A stretch of 64,000 bases of DNA from Prorocentrum cordatum (lineage: Eukaryota; Sar; Dinophyceae; Prorocentrales; Prorocentraceae). The notes under the pieces are model-generated. The model was not told the origin of the DNA. It made no database searches and saw nothing but the letters and a program-made list of their open reading frames with translations. A program made the translations under genes and the position numbers. The DNA is taken from contig CAUYUJ010020709.1 in assembly GCA_963575745.1 (NCBI GenBank), positions 71,001-135,000 on the forward strand, in the 5' to 3' direction. Shown piece after piece: positions 54,749-64,000 of this stretch (position 1 is its first letter; each line of letters opens with the position of its first letter).

Positions 54749-54840
54749 GGGGAGGGCGATGATGAGGAGGAGGAGGAAAACGAGCAACAACTTGAAAAAG
54801 AGGAGGAGAAGGAGGGTGATGCCCAATTTTTCTGTCTCCC

Positions 54841-54853
54841 CCCCCCCCCCTTC

Positions 54854-54889
<36 letters not shown>

Positions 54890-54969
54890 TTTTTTTCTTT
54901 TTTTCCTCCTTCTTCTTCTTCTTCTTCCTCTCCTCTCTCTCTCTCTCTCTCTCTCTCCTGATTGTTTTT

Positions 54970-55010
<41 letters not shown>

Positions 55011-55075
55011 TGTTGTTGTTGTTGCTTGTTTTTTGCTATGCATTTTTTTTTTGGGGGGGGGGGAGGGGGCGCATG
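54841..55075. repeat. Compound microsatellite: C run, T runs, (TTC)n, (TC)n, G run
   Basis: C10-12 at about 54838-54850; T runs at 54857-54888 and 54973-55009; TTC/TC tract 54905-54956; G run about 55052-55062. It lies directly upstream of LINE-1. No gene. Confidence 0.95.
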
Positions 55076-55436
55076 ATGATGGGACTGCTGCTTCTGCTGC
55101 TATTGTTGATGATGCTGGTGATAAACCTGATGATAATGATGATGCGGCTGCTGGTGATCATGCTGATGTTTATGATGCTGATGAATCTGCTACTGCTGAT
55201 ACTGAGTATAATACTGTAGCTTATGCTGATGATGATACTGATGATTATGCTGGTGAGAGTATTCTGATAAGCATGCTGTGGATGCTGCTGATGATGACGA
55301 CGATGATGATGATGTGGATGCTGCCGATGGTGATTGTGATGACGGTGATGATGATGCTTCTGCTGATGACGACGATGAGGCTGATGACGGTGATGATGTT
55401 GATAATGGTGATGACGATGATGCTGGTGGTCCACGC
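55071..55436 (+). repeat. Degenerate (GAT/GCT)n microsatellite
   Basis: Runs of TGATGATGATG, CTGCTGCT and GATGACGATG over ~365 bp. Acidic or His-rich open frames here are repeat artefacts. Confidence 0.9.
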
Positions 55437-55439
55437 GTC

Positions 55440-56520
55440 TGAGGCCTGGAGTTCCCCTCCCGATGCAGCCTCCCGAAGCCAAGGCCGTTCCGTTTGGCGC
55501 TGAGGTCGCAAGGCGTCAGCCCGTGCCTGAGCACGCTCGCGGAGGCTCGGCGCAAGAGCGCAGAGGGCATCCGGAAATACTGCCATAACACGAGTCTGGC
55601 CATCCTAGCTATCACGGTCGCTCAGCAGAACGCAACACCTGAGGCACTGGGGCGCGCGCGCAGCGGTGAGCCTCCTCAGCCCAGCAGCAAACAAACGGCG
55701 GGACATGCGTCACCTGCCCAAGCAGCGCTGAGAGGATCCCGAGCGTCGTAGCGACTGCGCTCCTGGCTCCCCTTCCGCCACAGAGCTGAGAGCGCCGCGG
55801 CCGAGGCTGGCCCCGATGGCCCGCGCAACTGGCCAGGGAGGAGCATCTCTGGACACGGCGCCGTATTTCATTCCCGACGCGGAGAGAGATCCCGAGCGTG
55901 CTCGCGGCTCCTTATCCGCCTCGAAAAGCGCGCAGGTGGAGACGCTTCGTTGAAACGGCGGCCTGGCGGGTCCTGAAGCCGTCGCTGTATCGCCCAAGTG
56001 GCCGCGCAATAGCGACCAGCGGGTGACGCGCCCGAATGTGAAAAGGGCCAGGGCTGATCCTTCCGGTCACGCAGGCACAACCGCCACCTGCGCGCAGCAA
56101 CAGTCGAGAGAACCCGATGCGCTAGCTGCCCAGGCGGCGCGGAGACAATCCCGAGTGTCGTGAGGACTACGCTCCTGGTTCACCTCCGCCCTGGACTAGG
56201 GCGAACGCTGCGCTCAGAGAACGCAGGAGAAAGAAAGGGAAAGGGGGAGAGAGAGCCCTGATGGCCGCGGGTCGTGCCAGGGTGGAACCTCCAGGAACTG
56301 TTTTCGTAGCTTCACACAAGCGCGGAGAGTGATTTCAAGCGCCAGGAATGTGCCACCTGCAGTCGTGTTTCCGCCTTCGACATTCATGCAGGCAAAGCTT
56401 CATTAGAATGGCCGCGCAGAAGGCCGCCAGCTGCATTGCGAAGGAGTAGCGGTATCAACAACGGCCGCGGGGATACTCGCACGGGCAGATGAGGGCTGGT
56501 CCCTCCGCGCGCGTGTAGCC
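55440..56520. other. GC-rich DNA, no recognised gene
   Basis: Three diverged short repeats share GAGA..ATCCCGAG.GT.GT and GCTCCTGG.TC (55733, 55886, 56145). No reading frame shows a recognisable domain. Confidence 0.4.
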
Positions 56521-56523
56521 CTG

Positions 56524-56946
56524 GTGGCCAATGAAATGCATGGGCTACCGCGTCCTCCGCAGTGGTTCGGGTGCGCCTATGGCTCCCGCGCCTGCAGGCT
56601 GCAAGCTGCGCTTCACCCTACCCCGCACTGCCTTCTGACGGCCGTTCGGCGGTGCCATGATGCGCTCCTTCGCCAAGCCCGCCATCCTCGCGCTCTTCGC
56701 CCCCTGGCCGCGTTTGACGCAGAAGGAATGGTTGCCGGCCCTCCAGGTCACGCGTCTCGTGAGTCTCGATCGCCTACTATGGGGGCGGCTCGGGTGGAGG
56801 TGGCTGCGGTCCTCCCCCTCTGGTACGCCCTCCGCGCCTACGCCGCTGCGGCGCTGTTGCGCGACTGGCTGGCGCTGCTGGTGCTGGTAGTGGCGCTACT
56901 TCCAGCGACTGCCGCGGCTGCCTGGGGGCAGTCCGCGTCGTCGTAG
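56524..56946 (+). CDS. Weak ORF with a C-terminal hydrophobic segment
   Basis: 140 codons from an ATG-like start (MANEMHGLPRPP...). The last 40 residues include DWLALLVLVVALLPATAAAAW, long enough for one membrane span. No family recognised. In this GC-rich setting Ala/Leu-rich frames arise easily, and an antisense frame is also open (56545-56751). Listed only because it starts at an ATG and has uniform composition. Confidence 0.2.
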   Translation: MANEMHGLPRPPQWFGCAYGSRACRLQAALHPTPHCLLTAVRRCHDALLRQARHPRALRPLAAFDAEGMVAGPPGHASRESRSPTMGAARVEVAAVLPLWYALRAYAAAALLRDWLALLVLVVALLPATAAAAWGQSASS

Positions 56947-57114
56947 TGCTCGCCTGCCCTCTAGCTGGGAAGAAGAATAACCCCCTCCAGCTGCCGCCGC
57001 AGAAGCCGCTCCGCTGTTCCTTGCTCCGCCTGAGGAGAGCGGGCCTGCTGGCGCAGCGCCGCGGCCATCGTGCTGCAGGCGCGCCCGGGGTGTCTCGTTT
57101 GGTCTAACGTCCAA

Positions 57115-57810
57115 TCACGTGCCGCGCCTTTCGCACGTCGCCCGCCCACCATTCGGGAAGTTGCACATGCTCCTGCAGCTCAATTTGCAATTCTTCCATT
57201 CGCACCTGACATTGTCGAGTCCAGGTGCGCCGCGTCCGTTCTCCGCCGTGAGCATCTCGTCGCCCTCTTGCATGGCGGCGCCGATCCAGCGGAATACCTT
57301 GCCCGCCGGGCGATCTGGGCGAGCGCTTCGCCCCCTCAGCTCCTCGTCGGTCGGGTGGATCTTGGGGCCCATCCTCGCTCTCATGTCGGCGCAATGGTTG
57401 TCCGGGCGCTGCCAATCCGTGATGCGCTCCGGCTGCGCGTCGGCCAGCGGTGCGTGTGCCTTGGCCTTGATGGTCGACGCGTTCTACATGCCGAGGTCCA
57501 CTATGGCCGCCCGCACTTTCACCCGCAGCTCGCGACGGCGATGCTGCCGGGACAAACACCGAACCTTCTCAGCTTCCACTCCGTCCACCAGAAGCTCGCA
57601 ATCGGTGGGCGTGCGAACTGGTGGAAGGCGTGCTCGGGTTGCCGTCGCCGCGCGCAACTCCGCCGCTCCCGACTCCTGCGGGCGCGGCCAGGGCATCGGC
57701 CCGCAGACGCTACCCGCCTGAGAATCCACGCCCATCACTGGCGCCCCATCTTCTGCGCGCCGAGATCAAGCTGGGGTCCTCCGCGCTGCCGTTCGTGAAA
57801 AGGTTGTCCC
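57115..57810 (-). pseudogene. LINE-2 RNase H domain with Asn in place of the first catalytic Asp
   Basis: RNase H degrades the RNA strand of the RNA:DNA hybrid. The opening motif, normally TDGS, reads LFTNGSAEDP at 57802-57773, so the first catalytic Asp is Asn. In the next frame come TDCELLVDGVEAEKVRCLS (about 57615-57560), corresponding to the third-motif Asp region, then IKAKAHAPLAD and DNHCADMRARMG (about 57480-57370), corresponding to the terminal KAH...N-x-x-AD part. The frame changes near 57715 and 57485. Inactive by both frame and residue. Confidence 0.65.
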
Positions 57811-58657
57811 ATAGTGGCTGGCCCGCAAGATCGTCTCGCCCCACCTTATACGAGACCTTCTCCTCGGTGGGTGGTCGCAGCCTTCGCCGACGCTCGTGTG
57901 CCAGCCCTCTCGTCCACGGCGCGTCCTCTGCGCAGTCCGTGCTGGCCGCGGCCGCGGTGGTCCTGGATGGCACGTCGCTGGGCCGCCTTCTCTCGCCGCC
58001 GTCGTCTTGCGGCTCCCACTTGGCGCTCGCTGTCCCCGTCGCAGGGCATTGCCATGCCCAGTTCCGAATCGCGCCGCCTACGTCGCACCCCCTTGAGCCC
58101 AAGGGTGAAAATGCCAGGTCTCCATGGCGCAGCCCTGCACGCCACCGGCCGCGCGCAACCCGCCGTGGAGTTCTTTGCGGGGCTGCTCTCCTGGACCGTC
58201 CGTTGGTTGCTCCTCTTCCAATGCAGGATGGGCCGTGCTCCTGCGAGAGATCTGCCTCCCTCCAGATGCGCTAGCTCAGGGTGCTCGCCCACCTCTCGCC
58301 GCGACAGCCTCTCGTGCTCCGCCGCGATGGGCTCCCTGATGGTCAAGGCCCGAATCTCCTGGAGGTTGGCGGCCTTGCCTTCGTCGGCGTGGATGGGGTC
58401 AAGCCTTGATGATGCCCGCCCTGGGCGTCGGCGCGCCTGGTTGCATGCGGCGGCAGGGCCCCTGCCAGCGAGCTTCTCTGGGCCCTTCTCCGCCAGCGTG
58501 GCCGCGGCCCCTGCGCACGCGCTGCCCAAGGCCCTCCAAATCCTTCGCGTCGTCGCTGAACTGGGCCGCCTACGCCCGCGCGGTGATGGGCATCGTCGCG
58601 CGGCCCTTCAGTGGGTCGCTGCCCAGAGTCTTCCCGGAGAGGCAGCTGAGCAGAGGT
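57811..58657 (-). pseudogene. LINE-2 region between RT and RNase H, decayed
   Basis: Overlapping GC-rich frames (57846-58529 on minus, 57814-58680 on plus) without a clear RT palm. No FADD/YxDD-type box could be identified in any minus frame. The RT core is either deleted or too frameshifted to see. Confidence 0.4.
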
Positions 58658-59599
58658 TCATCCTCTGTCCCTTGTCGTGAGGCGCTGCGCTGGCTTGCCT
58701 CCTTCACTTCGCGACCGGCGAAGAAAGCTATCCCACTGCGCTTGCGCCGTGTCTCGTAGCGGGTCGGAGGCCGCTGCTCGCCGCTCTCGTTGCCGCTGGT
58801 GTGCGCTGCTGTGTGATGGCGCGCGGCCGCTGTCGCTGCGCCTCCGCCGTGCTGTCTGCCCACCAGCGCCGCGAACGCCTGGGCCTCCAAACAGAAGTCC
58901 ACTCCGTGGTCCTTGACCGAGTCCGCCGCAGGCAAGGGCAATCATGTTTGCTACCTCCGCGAAGCTCGCCAAGATCTGGCCCCTCTCCTCGGGCGCACTG
59001 CGCCCGTGCGCCCCGGGCTGCGCGATCGCTGCCTCGGTGGCCACTGCCAGGTGGGCCGCCGACAGCGACATGGGCCTCTGGCACCCAACGCAGCAGACAT
59101 CGCACGTGGCCGCCAGCGTGACTTGTGGATTCACTGAGCGCCGAAGCCTAGCCAGTTCATCAGCAATAACCAAAAACCCGATTTTGAGCAGTCTTCCCGC
59201 GATGAGCCCAGCATCGAGCGCGTGCGCGTCGGAGACGTTCCCGTCCAACGCGAGTGCCCTGTCCTGAATGGTGGGCTTGTCCATGAGCTCGTGCGCCTTC
59301 CACAGGTCGGTCAGGGTTGCTGCGTGCCCTTCCCCGCGTGTGAGACGATTTCGCCAGCGGCGCTTGCAGTCGTGGGGCCTCCTCAGTTGCCCGTCCTTTG
59401 CCGCCCCAGAAAGCCCCGGCCATGCCCGGGTCGATCCCGGAGCCCCAGCGACTGGCGTCGGGCCGCCAGGCCCTGCTCCATGAGCGAGGTAGCCAGCGCA
59501 GGAACCAATGGGTCTCAAGCCGCCCTCGGGCGTGGGGGGCATGGCTGCGATCGAATCCGCGATCGCATCGGGCCAGCCTCCAAGTTCCCCGCGCTTCAA
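58658..59599 (-). pseudogene. LINE-2 reverse transcriptase, N-terminal part
   Basis: The frame starts with KRGELGGWPDAIADSIAAMP followed by PTPEGGLRPIGS (about 59596-59504). This is the pattern W-P-x(n)-PKPGG-x-RPI that opens RT in this LINE group. PKPGG has decayed to PTPEGG. Downstream of about 59450 the frame no longer resembles RT (the sequence reads better in other frames for short stretches), consistent with indels. Confidence 0.55.
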
Positions 59600-60349
59600 G
59601 CCGATGTCGATGATGGCCTGCAGTATCTCGTCGCTGGGGTCGTCTGCCTTCCTGGGGTTTGAGACGGCCGCTTCCCGCGTCCGTCTGGTGTCTGGGGGTC
59701 CTCGCCTCCGCCCTCGCCGCGGTGCCGGCCCGTTGTCTTGGGGGGGCCTAGGCCTGAGACGATCTCCACCTTGGCGCCGCGTCTTCTTCCTGGTCCAAAT
59801 AGTCGGCTACTGCACGAAGCTGAGCAAGTCCATGAACTGGTGCCCCTGCGGGCTCGTCATCTGGCGACCAACCTCGCGATCCCCTCCTTTGCGCGTGGAG
59901 GTCCCCCTGCGCCGTCATCCATGGACTTGTTGATCCACGCCTTGAACCGTTGGCCGCGGATGGCCGCGAAGGTCGCGCCCTTCGCCTCAGCCCCCCCCCT
60001 TAGCTTCGTGGGCCCATGTCTCCAGCGGAACTAGCGCGGGGCCAGATGCTGCCAGCTCCGCCCTTGCTGCCCAGACAGGTCCCAACGGCTGCCCTGCCAT
60101 TCTCGTCGCCCCTGGGCCTTTGCCGCCAGCGCAGCAACGTCCTGGTGGCCGTTGCTGTGCTGGCTGGTGTCTTCGTCGTGTGCTCGAAGAAACCGCCGGG
60201 CAGCCCTGGCACGCGCGTGGTGGGCCTCGTTCGCCGCCGCCCGCTGGTCCGCGCCCGCCCCCCTCGAGCTGTATCGGCGTGCCCTTGTTTGTTCTCCAAG
60301 TAGGTGTCGATGCCGCCCACGCTTCTTCGCGCAACTGCTTGGCTAGCTC
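59600..60349 (-). pseudogene. LINE-2 linker, C-terminal part
   Basis: Minus frames here include RFKAWINKSMDDGAGGPPRA (about 59960-59900), resembling the W-x(n)-GAG-x-x-HRW-type element found before RT in related LINEs. The rest is Gly/Arg/Pro-rich and frameshifted. Confidence 0.4.
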
Positions 60350-61153
60350 CTAGCGGTGGGCCGCTCTTTCGCTGAACGGCCTTTCGGCTCGACTACCCAC
60401 TCTGTCGCTCTCGTATTGGTTCTGGCGCGCGATGGCGTCGTGCGCGCAATTGTTCATCCACTTCTTCTGCGCCGCCTCGTCCTCCTGGAGCTGCGGGTAA
60501 GGGGGCCATCCGTTGGCCAGTCTCCTGACCGTGTGCTCAGTCCCCGGTGCTCCCGTTTCGATGGCGCCCCAATCGCCTCCAAGCTTGTAGATGCAATCGC
60601 GGAGCTGACCCCGATGAATTGGATGTTGCGGATGCCCGCCACGTATGGGGGTGCTGTTGTCTCCGCTCTCGCCGAGCCACCTCGGGGAGTCGTGGTGGGC
60701 GTCGACGGTCCTGTGCAGCTCCTCCTCCCGCCCCCCGGGGTCCAGCCGCCGTAGCTCAAGGAGGATTCGAATGACCTCCGCTCTGCCGCTCGTTCCTCTC
60801 CTCTTCGTGGCCTCGCACAAATCCTGGGCCGTCTTCGTGCGCCCTTTGAGCTCCGACACGAAACCGGTCATGATGTGCGTCGGGGTGCCTAAGATACGAA
60901 AAATGCACGGAACGCAGTTGTCCAACCAGTCCTCCTTTCCTTCTTCAAATGAATTGGGATTGGTGGGATCCGATATACCTTCCTTGGCTCTCCTTCCCGG
61001 CGTCTTGCTATAAAGCGTCTTAGCCTTCAGCTCCAGCCCCTCAGTTTCTCGACGTACAGGATCGTGTGCCCTGTCCACAGCCTCGTCGTCGCCCTCGTGG
61101 CCGCCGCCAGTGGTGAAATTGCGCTGCGTGAAGAATTTGTTCTGGTGCAACAA
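60350..61153 (-). CDS. LINE-2 linker between endonuclease and RT
   Basis: 267 codons, the longest single frame in LINE-2. It is hydrophilic and fairly normal in composition (FEEGKEDWLDNCVPCIFRIL, TAQDLCEATKRRGTSGRAEV, QEDEAAQKKWMNNCAHD). It follows the endonuclease and, after a stop near 61150, a short stretch (VEDELACTCQIEEEEKEEEH in another frame, about 61320-61255) that resembles the linker start in related LINEs. No catalytic motif. An alternative is a host-derived segment, but position favours the LINE. Confidence 0.5.
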   Translation of the reverse strand: MLHQNKFFTQRNFTTGGGHEGDDEAVDRAHDPVRRETEGLELKAKTLYSKTPGRRAKEGISDPTNPNSFEEGKEDWLDNCVPCIFRILGTPTHIMTGFVSELKGRTKTAQDLCEATKRRGTSGRAEVIRILLELRRLDPGGREEELHRTVDAHHDSPRWLGESGDNSTPIRGGHPQHPIHRGQLRDCIYKLGGDWGAIETGAPGTEHTVRRLANGWPPYPQLQEDEAAQKKWMNNCAHDAIARQNQYESDRVGSRAERPFSERAAHR

Positions 61154-61353
61154 CTATCTGCCCTTGTAGCTGGCCTTCGCCCCTGTGGTGAGCCTGGTAC
61201 TAGCCGCAATGCCGAATGAGAAGGTTGGTGCCGAGCCCGTCCCCTTGTAGAAATGCTCTTCCTCCTCTTTCTCCTCCTCCTCGATCTGGCAAGTTCACGC
61301 CAACTCATCTTCCACCGCACTGAACATTGACTGGTGCACGGTGGATAAGCCGC

Positions 61354-61990
61354 TCAAGTTTCTGTCCTCCTTTGCTGTGGACCCGAAGTCGCTGTAGTCC
61401 CGGGGCTTTTCCGGAGGGGGGCCTGCCAGCTTGATCTTGGGAAAGGCCTTCGGTTCCTTCTAGCGAAACGCCTTCTCCATGTCGCCGCCGTGCCCCCGCA
61501 TCTGGAGTGGAGCTTGACCCCCATGTGCGGCCTGCATGGTTTGGAGTAGCCGTTGTCCGTCGTGTCCTGGTGCACGCATCCATCGACTCCGTCCGCCAAC
61601 TGAACGTTTACAATGAACCAGTCCAGCTCCGAGGGCGGCTTCTTTTGAGAGAATTGGCAAGTGCCGTCTCCTGAGTCCACAACGCAACCTAGGACTTGAT
61701 CTAGCCAGCTGGCGGCGCGCTCGTGTAAGCGATCGGGCTCCACGTTCCAATCCCCCCCGGGATCCACGGCTTGCCCGAGTTGACGAGCGCGATGCCGACC
61801 TCCTGCAAGATGCTCTTGCTGTTCTCGCCGACGTTGCCGTCGTCCTGGTACCACGAACCCAACAACATACCGCCGTACACCAGCCTGTTAATGTGGGTGA
61901 TGGCCGCCCTGTCCGCGTTGATGTGGCAGCTGTCCTTGCTGCCGCCCTTGTCAAGCCCGCGCATGCCACGTGCTGAGCGCACTGCCACGC
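61354..61990 (-). pseudogene. LINE-2 AP-type endonuclease, 5'-truncated and frameshifted
   Basis: The first frame (61988 to about 61760) gives NRLVYGGMLLGSWYQDD and SILQEVGIALVNSGKPW. The second (61854-61354) gives PGGDWNVEPDRLHERAASWL (GDWN at 61755-61744, the Asp/Asn motif), then SELDWFIVN (about 61625-61595) and PCRPHMGVKL with the likely catalytic His at about 61525. The N-terminal third with the catalytic Glu is absent. The frame switch lies near 61755. Confidence 0.7.
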
Positions 61991-61999
61991 GTGTGCCGC

Positions 62000-62090
62000 C
62001 ATTGGATTTATGATGATGATGGTGATGACGAAGATGGCCACGGCATTGACGACGAACACAACGATGTCAACGATAACGATGTGGTTCCAG
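62000..62090 (+). repeat. Degenerate GAT/GAC microsatellite
   Basis: ATGATGATGATGGTGATGAC, then GACGACGAACACAACGATG, bordering the truncated 5' end of LINE-2. Confidence 0.75.
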
Positions 62091-63740
62091 GCCGATCAGG
62101 AGCAGGAGTACGACGATTACTCGGCGGACGCGCAGACAATTTTTGGATGCTACTTGAGGATGTTGGGCTCTGGCTATACATGTGTTGTTCCGATTTAGTT
62201 CAGCGGCGTTTTGTGCCCAAAGATGCCTTTTAGTGGGCCTCCTTGTATCTTGAAACTAACCGCGAGTTCCCCTGATGTCTCTGTGGAACATGTCCGAACG
62301 CCCCATGGGGTCGCTCTCAGGGACCCCTCCACGAGCCAAGAGGCCGCCCAGCACGACCCCCCAAAGGCCCCACACTGCCACACGACGGCCTGAACACGAC
62401 CCCCAGGTTGCCCCAAGAGGGGCCCCCCTCCTCCCATGCTCTCCTCGGCCTCCCTTGGCCTTTTTGGTCCAAAGCCATGTGTGGTTGGGCCCTATATGGT
62501 ATTGGACCGAGTGTAAAGCCGCGTGTCCAATGCGAGAGCCTCACGCACTTCCTAAACTCATTTTTTCATTATCTTCCTGAATGTCCTTGGATGCGGTTGC
62601 CGAAGAAGACTCTTGGGAAACTGCATCCTTGTCGCCATGGCTGGACTCAATGACTTGTCCATTCTGGCTGTCTGTCCTTCCGCCCGCGCCCGGGGCGGGA
62701 TACCAAATATCGGTTTTCGCTCCCAAAACTGTCGTTGCACCGTCCCTGGTGGCCCGATCGCCTGGCAAAGAAAATGCGGTGTCGCTTGCTTCCGTGAGGG
62801 TCTCCAGGGATCCCCAGAGGGCCCAAGCTTGCCCCACGGTGGCTTGGAGTGGCGTCTGGTGGCGCCAGGGAATGTCCTGGGAAGGCGCTCGGCAAGACGA
62901 TGCGTCGTCTGCGGGCAGTTTTTTTGGTGCTGGCGTCGCCCATTTCCCCTGCCCTTTCTCCCTGGTTGGTCTGGCGCATCGGCCGTTCGGTGTCTCGAGG
63001 TCTCCCTGGGGTCTATCGAATGCTCCCGCCTGGTCGCACCAGGTGCGCTGCTCAGCGGTGCGTACGGGCGCACTCGACCACCCCAATGAGATGGCCTGCC
63101 CGCTGGGATTTTTTTTTCTCGTTATCCTCCCCTCCGCTTCTACCTTGCCCTCCATCTCATTTCTCTTTCCTGATGCATCTGCTCCTTCCCAATTCAGTTC
63201 CCGTTCCCTTCCCATCATCATTTTGATCGTCCTCCTGCTCCTCCTCTCTCCTCCTCCTCAACCTCTGCCCCCTCTTGCCCTCCACCTTTCCCGTTCTGAC
63301 GCGTCTAATGGTCTCCTCGCAAGTCCCTCGCTTCGGGTATGGCGGACTGGCGCCCCTAGAATAAAACAAACGCGCGTCATTTTGATGAGCGCAATGACAA
63401 AGCCACGGCGGGGCCCCATTCGGCAACCCGTCTTGATGTGCTCCACACTGCACAACGGAACAACAAATACGAATGTGCAACTGCTCCAAGACAGACTCGG
63501 CCCAACGCAATCAGAACGGTTGACTTATCGAACCAATGCGAGCGGTCCTGGCCACAATGTTCCGACCACTGCGCGAGCGGTCCACAACACGAGATGTGCC
63601 TCAACCAAGCCACATGGCGAATGATACTAGGCGAGCTGTGGTTGGACCGCAGCGTGAAGGCACTGCTGCGAAATAGCGTGCCAGCACAGGAGACAACCTG
63701 AACTTGCAACACGTTGTACTTCGTACCTTCTGCTAACACC
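62091..63740. other. No convincing gene; long opposing ORFs
   Basis: The plus frame 62581-63624 (347 codons) and minus frame 62541-63221 (227 codons) overlap. The minus frame is hydrophilic (SLPGDRATRDGATTVLGAKT, SSSATASKDIQEDNEKMSLG) and could be a remnant of a LINE ORF1, but no motif supports this. The plus frame crosses a CT-rich stretch (63160-63290) that gives a false membrane-like segment (IIILIVLLLLLS). I cannot choose between them. Confidence 0.3.
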
Positions 63741-63747
63741 AGCCTGT

Positions 63748-63755
63748 CTATGACG

Positions 63756-63794
<39 letters not shown>

Positions 63795-63849
63795 GCTACT
63801 CCTACTCCTCCTCCTCCTACGACCACTACTACTACGACTACTACTACTA

Positions 63850-63898
<49 letters not shown>

Positions 63899-63990
63899 TA
63901 CTACTACGGCTACTACTACTACTACTACTGCTGCTGCTACTACTACTACTACTACTAACACTAACTACTACTACTACTACTACTACTACT
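63748..63990 (+). repeat. (CTA)n microsatellite
   Basis: Nearly pure CTA/ACT repeat with CTC, CTG and CGA interruptions, running to the window end. It encodes poly-Thr or poly-Tyr frames that are not genes. Confidence 0.95.
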
Positions 63991-64000
63991 AATGATGAGG

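Larger units (their letters stand above)
57110..61990 (-). mobile_element. LINE-2: 5'-truncated, broken non-LTR retrotransposon with RNase H
   Basis: About 4.9 kb on the minus strand. Segments in order: endonuclease C-terminal two-thirds (61990-61354), linker (about 61150-59900), N-terminal RT (59600-59450) and RNase H (57810-57350), with a tail to about 57110. The endonuclease N-terminus is missing; the sequence upstream of 61990 is a GAT microsatellite and unrelated DNA, as expected for 5' truncation. Frames change many times. It is a different LINE lineage from LINE-1, having an RNase H rather than the CCHC C-terminus. Confidence 0.7.

Noticed and set aside
62581-63624. 347-codon plus-strand frame with a hydrophobic stretch
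   Set aside because: The hydrophobic stretch is a CT-rich low-complexity tract, an opposing frame is equally open, and no family is recognisable.
63714-63992. Poly-Thr/poly-Tyr frame at the window end
   Set aside because: Translation of the (CTA)n microsatellite.

Overview
The window looks like nuclear DNA of a dinoflagellate. Four observations support this: (i) a minus-strand copy of the dinoflagellate spliced leader (one mismatch) at 54728-54748; (ii) two non-LTR retroelements (LINEs) whose ORF1-like, endonuclease, reverse transcriptase and C-terminal segments resemble families I recognise from dinoflagellate genomes; (iii) a fragment of alveolate-type 18S rRNA, ITS1 and 5.8S at 38041-38543; (iv) very high GC with an extreme load of hairpins, satellites and microsatellites. 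I cannot name the species. No tRNA gene, CRISPR array or intact host protein gene could be supported.

Layout. Bases 1-23595 hold a dense cluster of related repeats: ~60-bp S units, ~300-bp units around a palindrome made of ACGCGT hexamers (PAL units), a ~35-bp inverted-repeat hairpin (HP), a ~220-bp T segment, and ~177-bp satellite units. A foldback-like element (6964-9539) has ~1-kb inverted arms built from the 177-bp units. At 15632-18975 two homologous modules each carry a short leader followed by a 102-bp or 101-bp tandem array.

Bases 23595-42065 form a higher-order repeat: three copies (A 23595-28585, B 28586-37155, C 37156-42065) of a ~4.9-kb composite with the same module order. Copy B is enlarged by a ~3.8-kb double minisatellite. 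Copy C carries the rDNA fragment. Both sit inside the ~180-bp satellite part.

Bases 42065-49200 are lower-copy DNA with no recognisable gene: one possible exon with a (CAG)19 run, a GC-rich hairpin, a 64-bp tandem array and purine tracts. From 49485 to 54748 (minus strand) lies LINE-1, nearly full length and starting at the spliced-leader relic; several frameshifts break it and the C-terminal half of its endonuclease appears to be missing. Bases 54750-55440 are microsatellites and 55440-57100 show nothing recognisable apart from one weak ORF. From 57110 to 61990 (minus strand) lies LINE-2, truncated at its 5' end and broken, with an RNase H whose first catalytic Asp reads Asn. The last 2 kb hold no convincing gene and end in a (CTA)n tract.

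The window is therefore best read as a repeat-dominated intergenic or heterochromatin-like region where retroelements, satellites and rDNA debris have accumulated. Most long open frames here are by-products of GC-rich tandem repeats.
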